Notes: generated by a model not told the origin, from the letters alone. A stretch of 64,000 bases of DNA from Oscillibacter sp. (GCA_022795445.1 JAAWGR010000001.1:84743-148742), one strand, 5' to 3'. Counted from the stretch's first letter, positions 9,654-18,937 are shown. A program made the numbers and translations.

Positions 9654-9910
9654 TTTTACAGCGTAAGCCCGGCGAATCTGTGGTGATCGGGGAGGATATC
9701 TCCATCTCCGTGGTGTCCGTGGAAGGCGGCCGGGTGCGGCTTGCCATCTCGGCGCCCCAGGAGATCCCGATCCTGCGGAGCGAACTACTGGATGCAACAG
9801 AAGCGAACCGGGATTCTTCCGCAGGCGCTGACCCTGCGGAGCTGCTGGGACTGTTGGGCGGATTGCCGCATGCGGCCCCGGATAAAGGGGAAAGGAGGAT
9901 GCAGAAATGA
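9647..9910 (+). CDS. csrA: Carbon storage/translation regulator CsrA
   Basis: MLILQRKPGESVVIGEDISISVVSVEGGRVRLAISAPQEIPILRSEL; overlaps fliW 3' end. Confidence 0.95.
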   Translation: MLILQRKPGESVVIGEDISISVVSVEGGRVRLAISAPQEIPILRSELLDATEANRDSSAGADPAELLGLLGGLPHAAPDKGERRMQK

Positions 9911-10083
9911 TGGATGCAATTGCAAGCGCTTCGATGAGTATGAGCGCTGCACAGTTTTCCGTAGACTATGCGATGGCCATGACGAAGAAGGTCATGGATA
10001 CCCAGGAGCTGGCTGCGGAGGAGATGCTGGAAATGCTTCCGGCAACCCAGTCTTTGGGCGAGTATATTGACACTTACGCCTGA
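9907..10083 (+). CDS. Small YjfB-type putative motility protein (58 aa), absent from supplied ORF track
   Basis: MMDAIASASMSMSAAQFSVDYAMAMTKKVMDTQELAAEEMLEMLPATQSLGEYIDTYA; start overlaps csrA stop; AAGGAGG RBS. Confidence 0.75.
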   Translation: MMDAIASASMSMSAAQFSVDYAMAMTKKVMDTQELAAEEMLEMLPATQSLGEYIDTYA

Positions 10084-10107
10084 TGCCTGTCTGGGCTGCG
10101 ATATGCG

Positions 10108-10146
10108 AAAAAAAGCCGTGGACACGATGTGTCTGCGGCTTTTTTC
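10108..10146 (+). terminator. Intrinsic terminator ending the flagellar operon
   Basis: AAAAAGCCGTGGACAC-GAT-GTGTCTGCGGCTTTTTTC: 11-bp stem with two wobbles plus T-run. Confidence 0.85.
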
Positions 10147-10205
10147 ACGCGCTTTTGCGGCTTAGCGGCGTTACAATAGGGGAAGTTTTGATAGGGGGTG
10201 CTGAG

Positions 10206-10919
10206 ATGGAACGGTCTTGGAAGGTTTCCGTTTGCGCGGCGGCGGTGCTGCTGCTGGCGGCGTGTGGGCAGGCAGAGCCTGTGGTGAAGGAAGGGCTGCT
10301 CCCGGAGGCGGAGGAGTATTGGATGGTCGAGACGGAAGGGGGCCAGGTCGCCCTGCGGAGCGGCGGAGAGGAGAGTCTGTCGCTGGTGTGGGTGAAGGAT
10401 GGGAAGGAAACGCTTTTAAAGACGCTGGAAAAGGAAACGGATTATTATGAGCCGAAGGACGTGACGGCGTGGACATTTACGGATACGATGGGCTATGACG
10501 GCTTTGTCCTGCGGACGTTGGCAATGGGCGGTTTTTTTGGAACGAATGTTTATTATGTCGTGGAGGAAGGCCAGCTGAAGCAGATTGCGGACAGCTTTGG
10601 CTTTGAAGTGGAGGACACCGCGGTGGACCTGAACGGGGACCAGCAGACCGAACTGGCGACAAACAATACGTTTGGCGGGGACGGCCACCGGACGGTAGCG
10701 GTGTTCCAGCGAACAGCGGACGGAATTGAGAAGGGCGTTTTGACCCTGCCGGAAATTCCCAACCACGACAACTGGGGCATCAACTCCTATATGGCGGAGT
10801 ACGACCCTATTGGGAAGGTTTTCCGCATTACATACAGCGTAAGGGACCAAGAACTTACGGATTCCATTGAAACCGCCGGCTTGGAATGGTTTACCTTTTC
10901 CCCCTACGAGGCTGGATGA
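10206..10919 (+). CDS. Putative lipoprotein, unknown function
   Basis: Signal peptide with lipobox LLAACG; ATG 10206. Confidence 0.75.
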   Translation: MERSWKVSVCAAAVLLLAACGQAEPVVKEGLLPEAEEYWMVETEGGQVALRSGGEESLSLVWVKDGKETLLKTLEKETDYYEPKDVTAWTFTDTMGYDGFVLRTLAMGGFFGTNVYYVVEEGQLKQIADSFGFEVEDTAVDLNGDQQTELATNNTFGGDGHRTVAVFQRTADGIEKGVLTLPEIPNHDNWGINSYMAEYDPIGKVFRITYSVRDQELTDSIETAGLEWFTFSPYEAG

Positions 10920-10949
10920 GCGCGCCGCAAGGCGCGTTTTCTTTTTTGC
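10920..10949 (+). terminator. Intrinsic terminator
   Basis: GCGCGCC-GCAA-GGCGCG followed by TTTTCTTTTTT. Confidence 0.7.
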
Positions 10950-11018
10950 GGAGAATTCCCTCTTGATATATCTAGAATCCCGATGTATAAATCTGACAGT
11001 TGAAAAGGAGGCTATCCG

Positions 11019-11316
11019 ATGAAGAAGAAAAACATCAAGCATACGCAGCTGTTGGTGCTGTCGCTCCTGAAGGGAGAGGACATGTACGGTTATCAGATGA
11101 TCTTGGAGCTTGCGCGGCGCTCCAACCAGACGTTTGAAATGAAAGAGGGCACGCTGTACCCCGTTCTGCGCGGGCTGGAAAAAATCCGGTTATGTGGAAG
11201 CCTACCGGCAAGAGGCGCCCACCGGGCGCGTGCGCAAATATTACCACCTCACCCGTAAAGGGGAGGGCGCCCTCCGCACAGAGGCGGAGGCATGGAAGAC
11301 CGAATCGAGGGGCTAG
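11019..11316 (+). pseudogene. PadR-family transcriptional regulator, frameshifted
   Basis: LLVLSLLKGEDMYGYQMILEL...EGTLYPVLRGLEK then a frame change at the CTGGAAAAAATCC A6 run; the +1 frame continues SGYVEAYRQEAPTGRVRKYYHLTRKGEGALRTEAEAWK. Confidence 0.8.
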
Positions 11317-11893
11317 TGGAAGTGGGATGTTTCCTGGAGACCCGGCGGAGATCAGCCAGGAGCTGGACAGGCAGTACCCGCCTGGCTGGCTGTGGGTGGG
11401 CCGTGCGGCGTATATGCTGACGCTGGTCCTCTGCATCCAGGCGCTTCTCTCCATTGGGATGCTGGGCTCTTTCTGGGGCAGCTGGATGGCCCGGCTTGAC
11501 CCGCCGGAGCTTTCCAGGATGTGTACTGTCCTGGCGGATACGCCCTTGGATATCTCCATACCGGTGGGCAACGATATCCTGCGGGTTACGCGGATTGCTG
11601 TTGGACGGATGGATTTTTATGGGGAACTCGTGGCAGAGGTGTCTTTCTGTGCATATGACCGGCTCCCCGGCGGGATCGTTTCTCAAACGCTGAGCAATGG
11701 AACGGTGGTGGAAAACCAGCGGGAAGAATGGTAGGGAGGCGGCAGCGGCGGTGGGAATGACCGCCTAAAGTACATGAGCACCTGGGTTCCAATACAGCCT
11801 GACGACACCTACTTTACGCTTTCTTACGACCATTATGGGGAGCAGTTTTTCCGTGAAATCCCCTTGCCGGAAATCGAGGAGGCCATGCCATGA
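11292..11893 (+). pseudogene. PadR-linked membrane protein, frameshifted near its 5' end and interrupted by an in-frame TAG (11732-11734)
   Basis: MEDRIEGLVEVG (frame 0) then MFPGDPAEISQELDRQYPPGW...(TM segment) in another frame; coding-like sequence resumes in frame after the TAG (GGGSGGGNDRLKYMSTWVPIQPDDTYFTLSYDHYGEQFFREIPLPEIEEAMP*). Confidence 0.65.
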
Positions 11894-12509
11894 AGAAGAC
11901 GAAACTGCGCTCCCGCCGCCGGACGGCCCTGCGGCGTATGTTGATTGTGGCGGCAGCCTATCTGGTGGTCACCTGCGTTTTGGGGACAGGGGTTCTCTTT
12001 CCGACGCAGATTATCCGGGAGAACGAAGAACGGCATGGTACAGGCCGGACATCCATGATTGCCTGGGACTGGGAACCGGAAATCCACCGGACACAGATGC
12101 TGTATTTGACAGAGAATGAACATGTTACATTTCTCATCGGTTCCTATCTAAGGAAGAACCGCTGTATGCAGGTCAGATCAGCGTATCCACTTTTGGAAGG
12201 AACCCCAAAGATTTTTTTTATTACTACGGACGGGTCGACGACCCAGAAATCCGGTGTGTGGAAATCCGTGTGGAATACATTACAATCGGTGATAATGGAG
12301 AGATGATTATGCAGAAGGGACAGCGGATTGTCATCCCGGAAAGCAGCTGGATGGAGAAAGATGGGCGGCAGTATTTTTACATAAGAGCGCTAGAGGCGAC
12401 ATGGCCCATCGATTGCGCAAAATACGTTTATGTGGTTGGCTGCGATGCGGAGGGTAAAGAACTTGTGCAGCTGGATATGGCAGACCATTCGTACCGTTAT
12501 TTTGAATAA
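11890..12509 (+). pseudogene. Membrane/exported protein, frameshifted
   Basis: Frame 1 MKKTKLRSRRRTALRRMLIVAAAYLVV...NEHVTFLIG; shifts near 12140-12160 to LSKEEPLYAGQISVSTFGRNPKDFFYYYGRVDDPEIRCVEIRVEYITIGDNGEM...YRYFE. Confidence 0.65.
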
Positions 12510-12624
12510 AAATTCACCAAATATTGCATATAAAAAATCGGTAAGATTTTGCTGTAAAATGCTGGCAGGATATGCTATACTAAAGATGGTAAGTTTGGCC
12601 GTTGCGACAGAGGAGGTTGGAATT

Positions 12625-13395
12625 ATGATTCGACTGATTGCCAGCGACATCGACGGAACGCTGCTCCCTTATAAAGAGAAAGCGCTTCCGGAAGAGCTTT
12701 TCACCGAGATTGCCCGCTTGTCTCAAAAGGGCATCCTGTTCTGCCCCGCCAGCGGGCGGCAGTACAACAGCCTGCGGAAACTGTTCGCGCCAGTGGCGGA
12801 CCATATTCCTTATGTGTGTGAAAACGGCGCGGTGGTCTTCGGCCCGGGGAACCCAGGCCCGTTGCTGGGCAAGACGGCCATGGACCGTCGCCTCGCCGTG
12901 GAGCTGTGCCGGAATATCCTTGCCCTGCCGGAGGCGGAGGTGCTGATCTCCGGCGCGGATACCAGCTACCTCTGCCCAAAACGGGAGGGCGTTGTGGAGG
13001 AAATCCGGGACGGCTTGGGCAACCGCACCGTCGTCCTTGACAGGCCGGAGGATATGCCGGAAGACATTATCAAAGTATCTGTTTACTGCCCAGGGCGTTT
13101 GGAAGAAACCCGCCTGGCTTTGGTGTTCCGGTGGGAACGGGCTTTCCACGCCGCTGTCGCCGGAGCGGGCTGGTTAGACTTTACCCTTGCGGACAAGGGG
13201 ATTGGCCTGGGACAGCTTTGCACTTCGCTGGGCGTCGGTATGGAAGAGGTGATGGCCTTCGGCGACAATTACAACGACCTGCCGATGCTGGAAAAAGTGG
13301 GACGGCCCTATCTTGTGGCCTCCGCCGCGCCAGAGCTGCGGGAACGGGTGCCGGGGAGCTGCCGGTCGGTCCTGGACGTTCTGCGGGAGCTGTAA
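12625..13395 (+). CDS. HAD-superfamily (Cof-type) hydrolase
   Basis: MIRLIASDIDGTLL motif I and VMAFGDNYNDLPML motif IV; ATG 12625 after GAGGAGG. Confidence 0.92.
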   Translation: MIRLIASDIDGTLLPYKEKALPEELFTEIARLSQKGILFCPASGRQYNSLRKLFAPVADHIPYVCENGAVVFGPGNPGPLLGKTAMDRRLAVELCRNILALPEAEVLISGADTSYLCPKREGVVEEIRDGLGNRTVVLDRPEDMPEDIIKVSVYCPGRLEETRLALVFRWERAFHAAVAGAGWLDFTLADKGIGLGQLCTSLGVGMEEVMAFGDNYNDLPMLEKVGRPYLVASAAPELRERVPGSCRSVLDVLREL

Positions 13396-13422
13396 AGCGT
13401 TTGGGAGAATTGGGAGGAGCGT

Positions 13423-13612
13423 ATGAAAACAGCACAGTTCATTTGGTCATTTCATTTGTATCGGAATATGCAGCATGATTCTGATAGGCGCAAATCTTTT
13501 GAGGATTGACCTGCCGGACTTTCTTATACGGATTGTTGGACTGGTTGATTTAGCCGCATTGTCGGTATTGGGCTATAGAACCGTTAAAATGCGGATAAAT
13601 CAGCGGCAGTAA
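13423..13612 (+). pseudogene. Possible small membrane protein split by a frameshift
   Basis: MKTAQFIWSFHLYRN in one frame and ICSMILIGANLLRIDLPDFLIRIVGLVDLAALSVLGYRTVKMRINQRQ in another; together they resemble one short membrane protein. Confidence 0.35.
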
Positions 13613-13806
13613 ATGCCGGTCTTTGGAATAAATCGATAGATCCTGCGGGAACATAAAATTGAATGGGAAAAAATAAATGCCGGTTTGCCTTATAAAACCG
13701 CCGATCCTGTCCGATAATAAAAAAGAATGCCGTATTATGGCAGCGCAAGCTTGGGAAATCTACGCGAATTTTTTAACTTGCGTCAATTCATTCAGGAGGC
13801 GGTTTC

Positions 13807-15660
13807 ATGCACATTTTGAAAAGCCGCCAAGGCACACGCCGAAACGCAGGCGCACGTCTGCTGGCCCGGATGGCCTTGGCACTGCTGCTGACATTCGCGG
13901 CGTCAGTCGGCTTGTTCTGCGCACCCGTATTGGCGGACGAGGCGCAGGAGACAGAAGTAAAAACTGCCATCGAGACGTTCCTGCGGAACTATACGCAGGA
14001 GGCTATGCTGTATGAGGAGACCGACCAACGGCCGTGCTCGGTTTATGAGCCGGCGTTCGTCCCGGCATGGGAACAGGAGTCGCTGCCCGTCAACGGGAAG
14101 TACGTTCTTTTGACGGAATTGCAAAAGAACATTCAGTTTGTGGAGAAAAAAGCTGCGTTTTATGCCGCAATGCGGCAAATGCAGAATATCTATCGGGAGA
14201 ACTTGCAGTTGTATTATACATACACCTCTTTGAAGATCAGCGGAAATTCCGCCCGGGCTTCCGTCAAGGAGACGGCCAAGTTCTATTATACCGACAGCAA
14301 CCGGCAGTCGGTTTATGAGACGAACTATACCATCGATGCGGTGAAGTTCATGGACCGCTGGCTGGTGGCTGATGTGACCGACGGAAGCCGGTTCGACGGC
14401 CTCTATAAGAAAACGCCCGATTTTGACCTTGAGGCCGTCCTGTCCGAGTTTGCTGACGGCTTGGAAAAGGAAACCGCTGTTGTGACATATCCGTATACGC
14501 CCAGCGAGGATGCGGAGGCTGGACGGATTTTCTACAACGGCGCAAACGCCGCGGCGTATGCATCCACCTACTGCCGCCAGGACGAGGGGATCGTGCAAAA
14601 GAATTATTATAACGCCCAGTTCAAGAGCTACGCCGGGATTGGCGGCGACTGCATGAACTTTACTTCGCAGTGCCTCTGGGCGGGGTTCGGCGGAAACCAG
14701 ACCGCAAACGCAATCAATGAACATGCCCTGCCGATGGATACCGCGGGAAGTTCCACTTGGTATGGCCGCAGCACTGCTGCCGGAATAAAGGACTCCTCAA
14801 TTATAAATTGGATCAGCTGCGCGGGGTTCTGGAATTACGTGAAAGGCACCAATGCTTCCAGTGATACAGGAATGTATGCAACGGTCATTACCGTCTCCGG
14901 CAACAGCCCGATTACCGGCGTCGCACCGCAAGAGCTGGTGGGCGCGGCAGCGCATGTGGAGGGAGCCAAGGGATCGTTTTCCCACGCAATCATCTTTACC
15001 GCCGCTACCGGCAACAGTCGGAATGAAATCTGGTTCTGCTCTCATACGAAGGATGTATCCCACCTGAAGTTGGGCGACTATTACTTTGGACCCATTCGGG
15101 TGTATATCCCCCGCTATATGCGCGTCAGCGCAGAACAAAAGCCCGTGATTACGCCGGACCGGATTACGCCGGACCGGATTACGCCGGACCGGATTGCGCC
15201 GGTGTTGGTGAATACCAGCGCCGCGGTGGGGTTCCATACGGAAGCGCCGCAGGCGCGGCTGTCTACGGTGGTGCAGGCTCCGGACGGGACCAAGACGCAT
15301 GTTGGATTGGCCGAAAATGCGGCGTCCTGTTCGGCAAGTTACCAGTTTACGCAGACGGGGCTATATCAGGTAGACTGTACTGCGACGACAGCCGGCGGCG
15401 CAGCGCAGACGCTGACGTATTACATCCGCTGCGTGACAGAAGGCGTCCGCACAACTGCCTCTGCGCCGGTGCCGGGACCGGAACCGGCGGTTGACCCGGA
15501 GGCGGAAGTACCCTGGTCGGTCTTGCCGGAGGAAGAAGGAGCAGACGCTCCGGAAGCGTCGGCGGAAGCGGCTCCGGAAGCGGCGGAGGCGGAGCCTGTC
15601 CCGTTCCCGGATATGCCAACAGTGGAGATTGAATCTTCCCTGCTCCAGCCGGCGGCTTGA
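13807..15660 (+). CDS. Secreted Amidase_6-like (putative amidase) domain protein with ITPDR repeat linker and acidic C-terminus
   Basis: Signal peptide; NAAAYASTYCRQDEGIVQKNYYNAQFKSYAGIGGDCMNFTSQCLWAGFGG is Amidase_6-like; repeat linker; Ala/Glu/Pro-rich tail. Confidence 0.75.
   Translation: MHILKSRQGTRRNAGARLLARMALALLLTFAASVGLFCAPVLADEAQETEVKTAIETFLRNYTQEAMLYEETDQRPCSVYEPAFVPAWEQESLPVNGKYVLLTELQKNIQFVEKKAAFYAAMRQMQNIYRENLQLYYTYTSLKISGNSARASVKETAKFYYTDSNRQSVYETNYTIDAVKFMDRWLVADVTDGSRFDGLYKKTPDFDLEAVLSEFADGLEKETAVVTYPYTPSEDAEAGRIFYNGANAAAYASTYCRQDEGIVQKNYYNAQFKSYAGIGGDCMNFTSQCLWAGFGGNQTANAINEHALPMDTAGSSTWYGRSTAAGIKDSSIINWISCAGFWNYVKGTNASSDTGMYATVITVSGNSPITGVAPQELVGAAAHVEGAKGSFSHAIIFTAATGNSRNEIWFCSHTKDVSHLKLGDYYFGPIRVYIPRYMRVSAEQKPVITPDRITPDRITPDRIAPVLVNTSAAVGFHTEAPQARLSTVVQAPDGTKTHVGLAENAASCSASYQFTQTGLYQVDCTATTAGGAAQTLTYYIRCVTEGVRTTASAPVPGPEPAVDPEAEVPWSVLPEEEGADAPEASAEAAPEAAEAEPVPFPDMPTVEIESSLLQPAA
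15147..15202 (+). repeat. 15-bp tandem repeat (GATTACGCCGGACCG) x3 plus a diverged partial, coding (I-T-P-D-R)n
   Basis: Three perfect 15-nt units at 15147-15191, then GATTGCGCCGG. Confidence 0.95.
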
Positions 15661-15668
15661 ATTTTGGA

Positions 15669-15712
15669 TGATAAAACGCCCTTCCCAACGATATGGGAGG
15701 GGCGTTTTTGCA
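15669..15712. terminator. Bidirectional intrinsic terminator between convergent genes
   Basis: AAAACGCCCTTCCCAACGATATGGGAGGGGCGTTTTT. Confidence 0.8.
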
Positions 15713-15718
15713 CGGAGT

Positions 15719-16237
15719 TCAGGGGGCCTTTTGAAAGAATTTCTTTTTGCACGCCGGACACATAGCGGGGAAGATCAGCGGACAGAATTTGGGCTTGTGG
15801 TAGGCAATTCGGAGGAATTCCAGCGTGTGAAGGCAGTCGGCGTTTACAAGCGTGTCCCTGTAGTGCGCGGGACGATAGTAGGGGAACCGTGTCCCGCATT
15901 CCGGACAACGCCAGAACCCTCCAGGTGCAAACCGTAAGACAAGAAACAGACCCTCCAGGATGAGTGACAGCAGTATCCCCAGGCTCAATATGGGATTCTG
16001 CCGATCAACCAGAAAGGCGGCGCCTGCAAGCGAACCGAAGAAAAGGAGGGCAAAGCCCCGCTGGAGCAGGAAAATCCCACGGCTGAAAGCGCGGAAGATG
16101 CGGAAGCGAGGCGGCATTTGGGGAAAGATATAAGGAAACGGCTGGGCAAGATGCCCTTGCTGTCTGTGCCAATCTGTGAAATCGTCCGTTGAATATTTCA
16201 AATGCGCCGGCCTCCTTTTTATGGTGCTAAATGCCAT
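15719..16237 (-). CDS. Hypothetical membrane protein with C-terminal zinc-ribbon-like CPEC...CPAC
   Basis: Two hydrophobic segments (FALLFFGSLAGAAFLV, LSLGILLSLILEGLFLVL) and CPECGTRF...CPACKKKF. Confidence 0.6.
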   Translation of the reverse strand: MAFSTIKRRPAHLKYSTDDFTDWHRQQGHLAQPFPYIFPQMPPRFRIFRAFSRGIFLLQRGFALLFFGSLAGAAFLVDRQNPILSLGILLSLILEGLFLVLRFAPGGFWRCPECGTRFPYYRPAHYRDTLVNADCLHTLEFLRIAYHKPKFCPLIFPAMCPACKKKFFQKAP

Positions 16238-16423
16238 TATAGCGATTTAATTCTGCACTTTCAACCCGGTTTCCTGGGAAAATGAACGATTTTGCAGCGG
16301 ATTTTGCTGAAAATGCATGAAAAGACGGTATTTGGTGAAAATCACGGTTGTCAAAGGTTGGATTTTTGGTAAAATAGAAAGGCATATCGGTTTTACCGTA
16401 AAATTTTAAGGAGGATTTACCCC

Positions 16424-17677
16424 ATGATCCAGCAAACGATGGATTTTCTTTCCCGTTATGACCCTGAGGTGGGCGCGTCGATCCTGGAAGAGTTTGGCCG
16501 GGAGCGCCGGAACATTGAATTGATTGCGTCCGAGAATATTGTTAGTGAGGCCGTCATGCTGGCCATGGGCACCTGCCTGACAAATAAGTACGCCGAGGGG
16601 TACCCCGGCAAGCGTTACTATGGCGGCTGCTATGCTGTGGACATTACCGAGGAGATCGCCCGCAAGCGGGCCTGTGAGCTGTTTGGATGCAACTTTGCCA
16701 ACGTCCAGCCCCATTCCGGCGCAAATGCCAACTTGGCGGCGTTCTTCGCCCTGCTGCAGCCGGGCGACACCGTTTTGAGTATGAACCTTGCCCATGGCGG
16801 CCATCTTTCCCACGGCAGCCCTGTGAACATCTCCGGCAAGTATTTTAAGATCGTCCCCTACGGCGTGGAGGACGGTTCCGAGGTGATCGACTATGACAAG
16901 GTGATGACGCTTGCCAAGGAATGTAAGCCAAAGCTGATCCTGGCAGGCGCAAGCGCGTATCCCCGTACGCTGGACTTCCCCAAGTTCCGGGAGATTGCCG
17001 ATGCCGTGGGCGCGTACCTGATGGTGGATATGGCCCACATTGCGGGCCTTGTGGCGGGCGGCGCGCATCCCTCCCCGGTGCCCTATGCCGATGTGACTAC
17101 CACCACCACCCACAAGACCCTTCGCGGTCCCCGAGGCGGCTTGATCCTCTGTAACGATGAGGATATCTATAAAAAAATCAACTCGGCTGTGTTCCCCGGC
17201 ACCCAGGGCGGTCCCCTGGAACACATCATCGCCGCGAAAGCCGTGTGCTTCGGCGAGGCGCTGAAGCCGGAGTTTCAGGCGTATGCGGAACAGGTCGTGA
17301 AAAACGCCAAAGCGCTGGCAGACGGGCTGGTTCAGGAGGGCTTCCGTCTGGTGTCCGGCGGTACGGACAACCATTTGATGCTGGTGGATGTGCGGAACTT
17401 CCATATTACTGGCAAGGCCTTCGAGCACAACTTGGATGAGGTGCAGATCACCGTTAATAAGAACGCCATTCCCAACGACCCGGAAAAGCCCTTTGTGACC
17501 AGCGGTATCCGCGTGGGTACGCCCGCCGTTACGTCCAGGGGGTTTAAGGAGCCGGAGATGGTGAAAATTGCCCATTGGATGGGCGAGATTGCGCGGGATT
17601 TTGAAGGTTCCGCCGCCAAGGTCCGGGAGGAAGTCAACGCGCTATGCGCCCAGTTCCCGATTTACGAGGCGCGGTAA
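16424..17677 (+). CDS. glyA: Serine hydroxymethyltransferase GlyA
   Basis: [47 protein letters not shown]. Confidence 0.97.
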   Translation: MIQQTMDFLSRYDPEVGASILEEFGRERRNIELIASENIVSEAVMLAMGTCLTNKYAEGYPGKRYYGGCYAVDITEEIARKRACELFGCNFANVQPHSGANANLAAFFALLQPGDTVLSMNLAHGGHLSHGSPVNISGKYFKIVPYGVEDGSEVIDYDKVMTLAKECKPKLILAGASAYPRTLDFPKFREIADAVGAYLMVDMAHIAGLVAGGAHPSPVPYADVTTTTTHKTLRGPRGGLILCNDEDIYKKINSAVFPGTQGGPLEHIIAAKAVCFGEALKPEFQAYAEQVVKNAKALADGLVQEGFRLVSGGTDNHLMLVDVRNFHITGKAFEHNLDEVQITVNKNAIPNDPEKPFVTSGIRVGTPAVTSRGFKEPEMVKIAHWMGEIARDFEGSAAKVREEVNALCAQFPIYEAR

Positions 17678-18558
17678 TGCGGCGGTGGATTGCCGCAGCA
17701 GTTCTGCTCTTGGCTCTGCTGTGTGCCGGGTGCGGGGCGGAACAGGCCCAGGAACCGGTACAAGAGCTGCCGGAGGAACCGTCTTTCCGGGAGGGAGAAT
17801 CCGTTCTTCTAAGCCTGGAAGCGCCGCTGTCTGATGGCCGGACGCTGACGCTGGAAGCGGTTGGAAAAGAGTTGGATGAATATATGGCAGGCGTCCGGGA
17901 AGTCCGGGTGTACCATGGGGAAATGCTGCTGCAAACCGTTTCGGCCCGGGAGGGCATTGAAAAAGAGTGGGGCGAAGGCGGGGCGGAGGAGTTTTATGAC
18001 TACACCGAATGCTGGTCCCCAGAGGAAACCATGACAGTGCTGGATTTGAACTTCGATGGCAGTACAGACTTTGGCCTGTTCAGCGGGCCTGCAAACAACA
18101 CCATCCCCTATTACTACTGGACATGGGACGCGGAGACGGAACAATACCGCTTTGCCTGCATCTTGCAGGGCGCAGAGGTTCATTCGGAAACGAAAGAAGT
18201 TTCCGCTTTCCACAAGGGCGGCTTTGGCGGCGCGAACTACCAGACCGATTATTACCAGCTGGACGAAGAAGGAATCTTGTACCTGGTACGGCAGGAGCGG
18301 ACGATCTACGGCTTTGCGCCGAATGAGGACAGCGACGGCGGCGGAACCGTAGAAACCTGGGTTCCGCGGGAGGGCGTTGTAATCCGTCCCAGGCCGGACG
18401 ATTTATGGGAGGAACCGGACTTGACGCTCATCCGCCGGACAGTTCCACTCTATGAGGTGGATGCGCAGAACCGGATATCCTATTTCCTGGAAACGTGGGA
18501 GCCGGTGGACGGCGAGCTGCAATTGGTTAGCCGGGAACCCTATTCCCACGAGAATTGA
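17677..18558 (+). CDS. Putative lipoprotein (XAC2610-like FG-GAP-type C-term), translationally coupled to glyA
   Basis: TAATG overlap with glyA stop; lipobox LLCAGC; VLDLNFDGSTDFGLF. Confidence 0.7.
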   Translation: MRRWIAAAVLLLALLCAGCGAEQAQEPVQELPEEPSFREGESVLLSLEAPLSDGRTLTLEAVGKELDEYMAGVREVRVYHGEMLLQTVSAREGIEKEWGEGGAEEFYDYTECWSPEETMTVLDLNFDGSTDFGLFSGPANNTIPYYYWTWDAETEQYRFACILQGAEVHSETKEVSAFHKGGFGGANYQTDYYQLDEEGILYLVRQERTIYGFAPNEDSDGGGTVETWVPREGVVIRPRPDDLWEEPDLTLIRRTVPLYEVDAQNRISYFLETWEPVDGELQLVSREPYSHEN

Positions 18559-18561
18559 TGC

Positions 18562-18588
18562 ACCTCCATTGCCCCATATGCATAGGAT
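18562..18588 (+). promoter_or_regulatory. Candidate SigK-type (late mother-cell sporulation) promoter
   Basis: AC-N17-CATAGGAT, matching the AC / CATAnnnTA pattern, about 35-40 nt upstream of the Cys-rich ORF start. Confidence 0.35.
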
Positions 18589-18622
18589 GAAATACATCTT
18601 ATATGTATTGGAGGCAACTGCT

Positions 18623-18928
18623 ATGGAAAATGTCTGCAACGAGTGCGAGTGCGAGCGTGAGTGCGGCTGTGAATGCGAATGTAACGAGCCGGTATGCATG
18701 AATGCCTGCATCCTGCGGGTGTGCTGCTGCGAGCTTCTGGTGTGCGACCTGTGCACGTCTCAGGAGGTGCTGGTCCATACACCGGAGGCGTGCTGCTTCT
18801 GCGTGGGCGAACACATCTGCATTGAGTACAGCGGGGCCATGACCCGGAGCGTCCCGCCCCAAATCCATGCCAAATGCATCAAACGGCTGAACAACGGCGG
18901 AAATAACGGCTGCTGTTGCTGCTGCTGA
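18623..18928 (+). CDS. Cysteine-rich small protein (about 24 Cys in 101 aa, C-terminal CCCCC)
   Basis: MENVCNECECERECGCECECNEP...VCCCELLVCDLC...NNGGNNGCCCCC*; RBS GGAGG at about 18610; terminator downstream. Confidence 0.75.
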   Translation: MENVCNECECERECGCECECNEPVCMNACILRVCCCELLVCDLCTSQEVLVHTPEACCFCVGEHICIEYSGAMTRSVPPQIHAKCIKRLNNGGNNGCCCCC

Positions 18929-18937
18929 GCTAGAAAA

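Noticed and set aside
13610-13715. Imperfect direct repeat AAATGCCGGT...GATCCTG in the intergenic region
   Set aside because: Short and degenerate; cannot be distinguished from chance by eye.
10206-18558. Possible paralogy of lipoproteins at 10206 and 17677
   Set aside because: Both have lipoboxes and an LNxD-type motif, but no convincing full-length alignment by eye.
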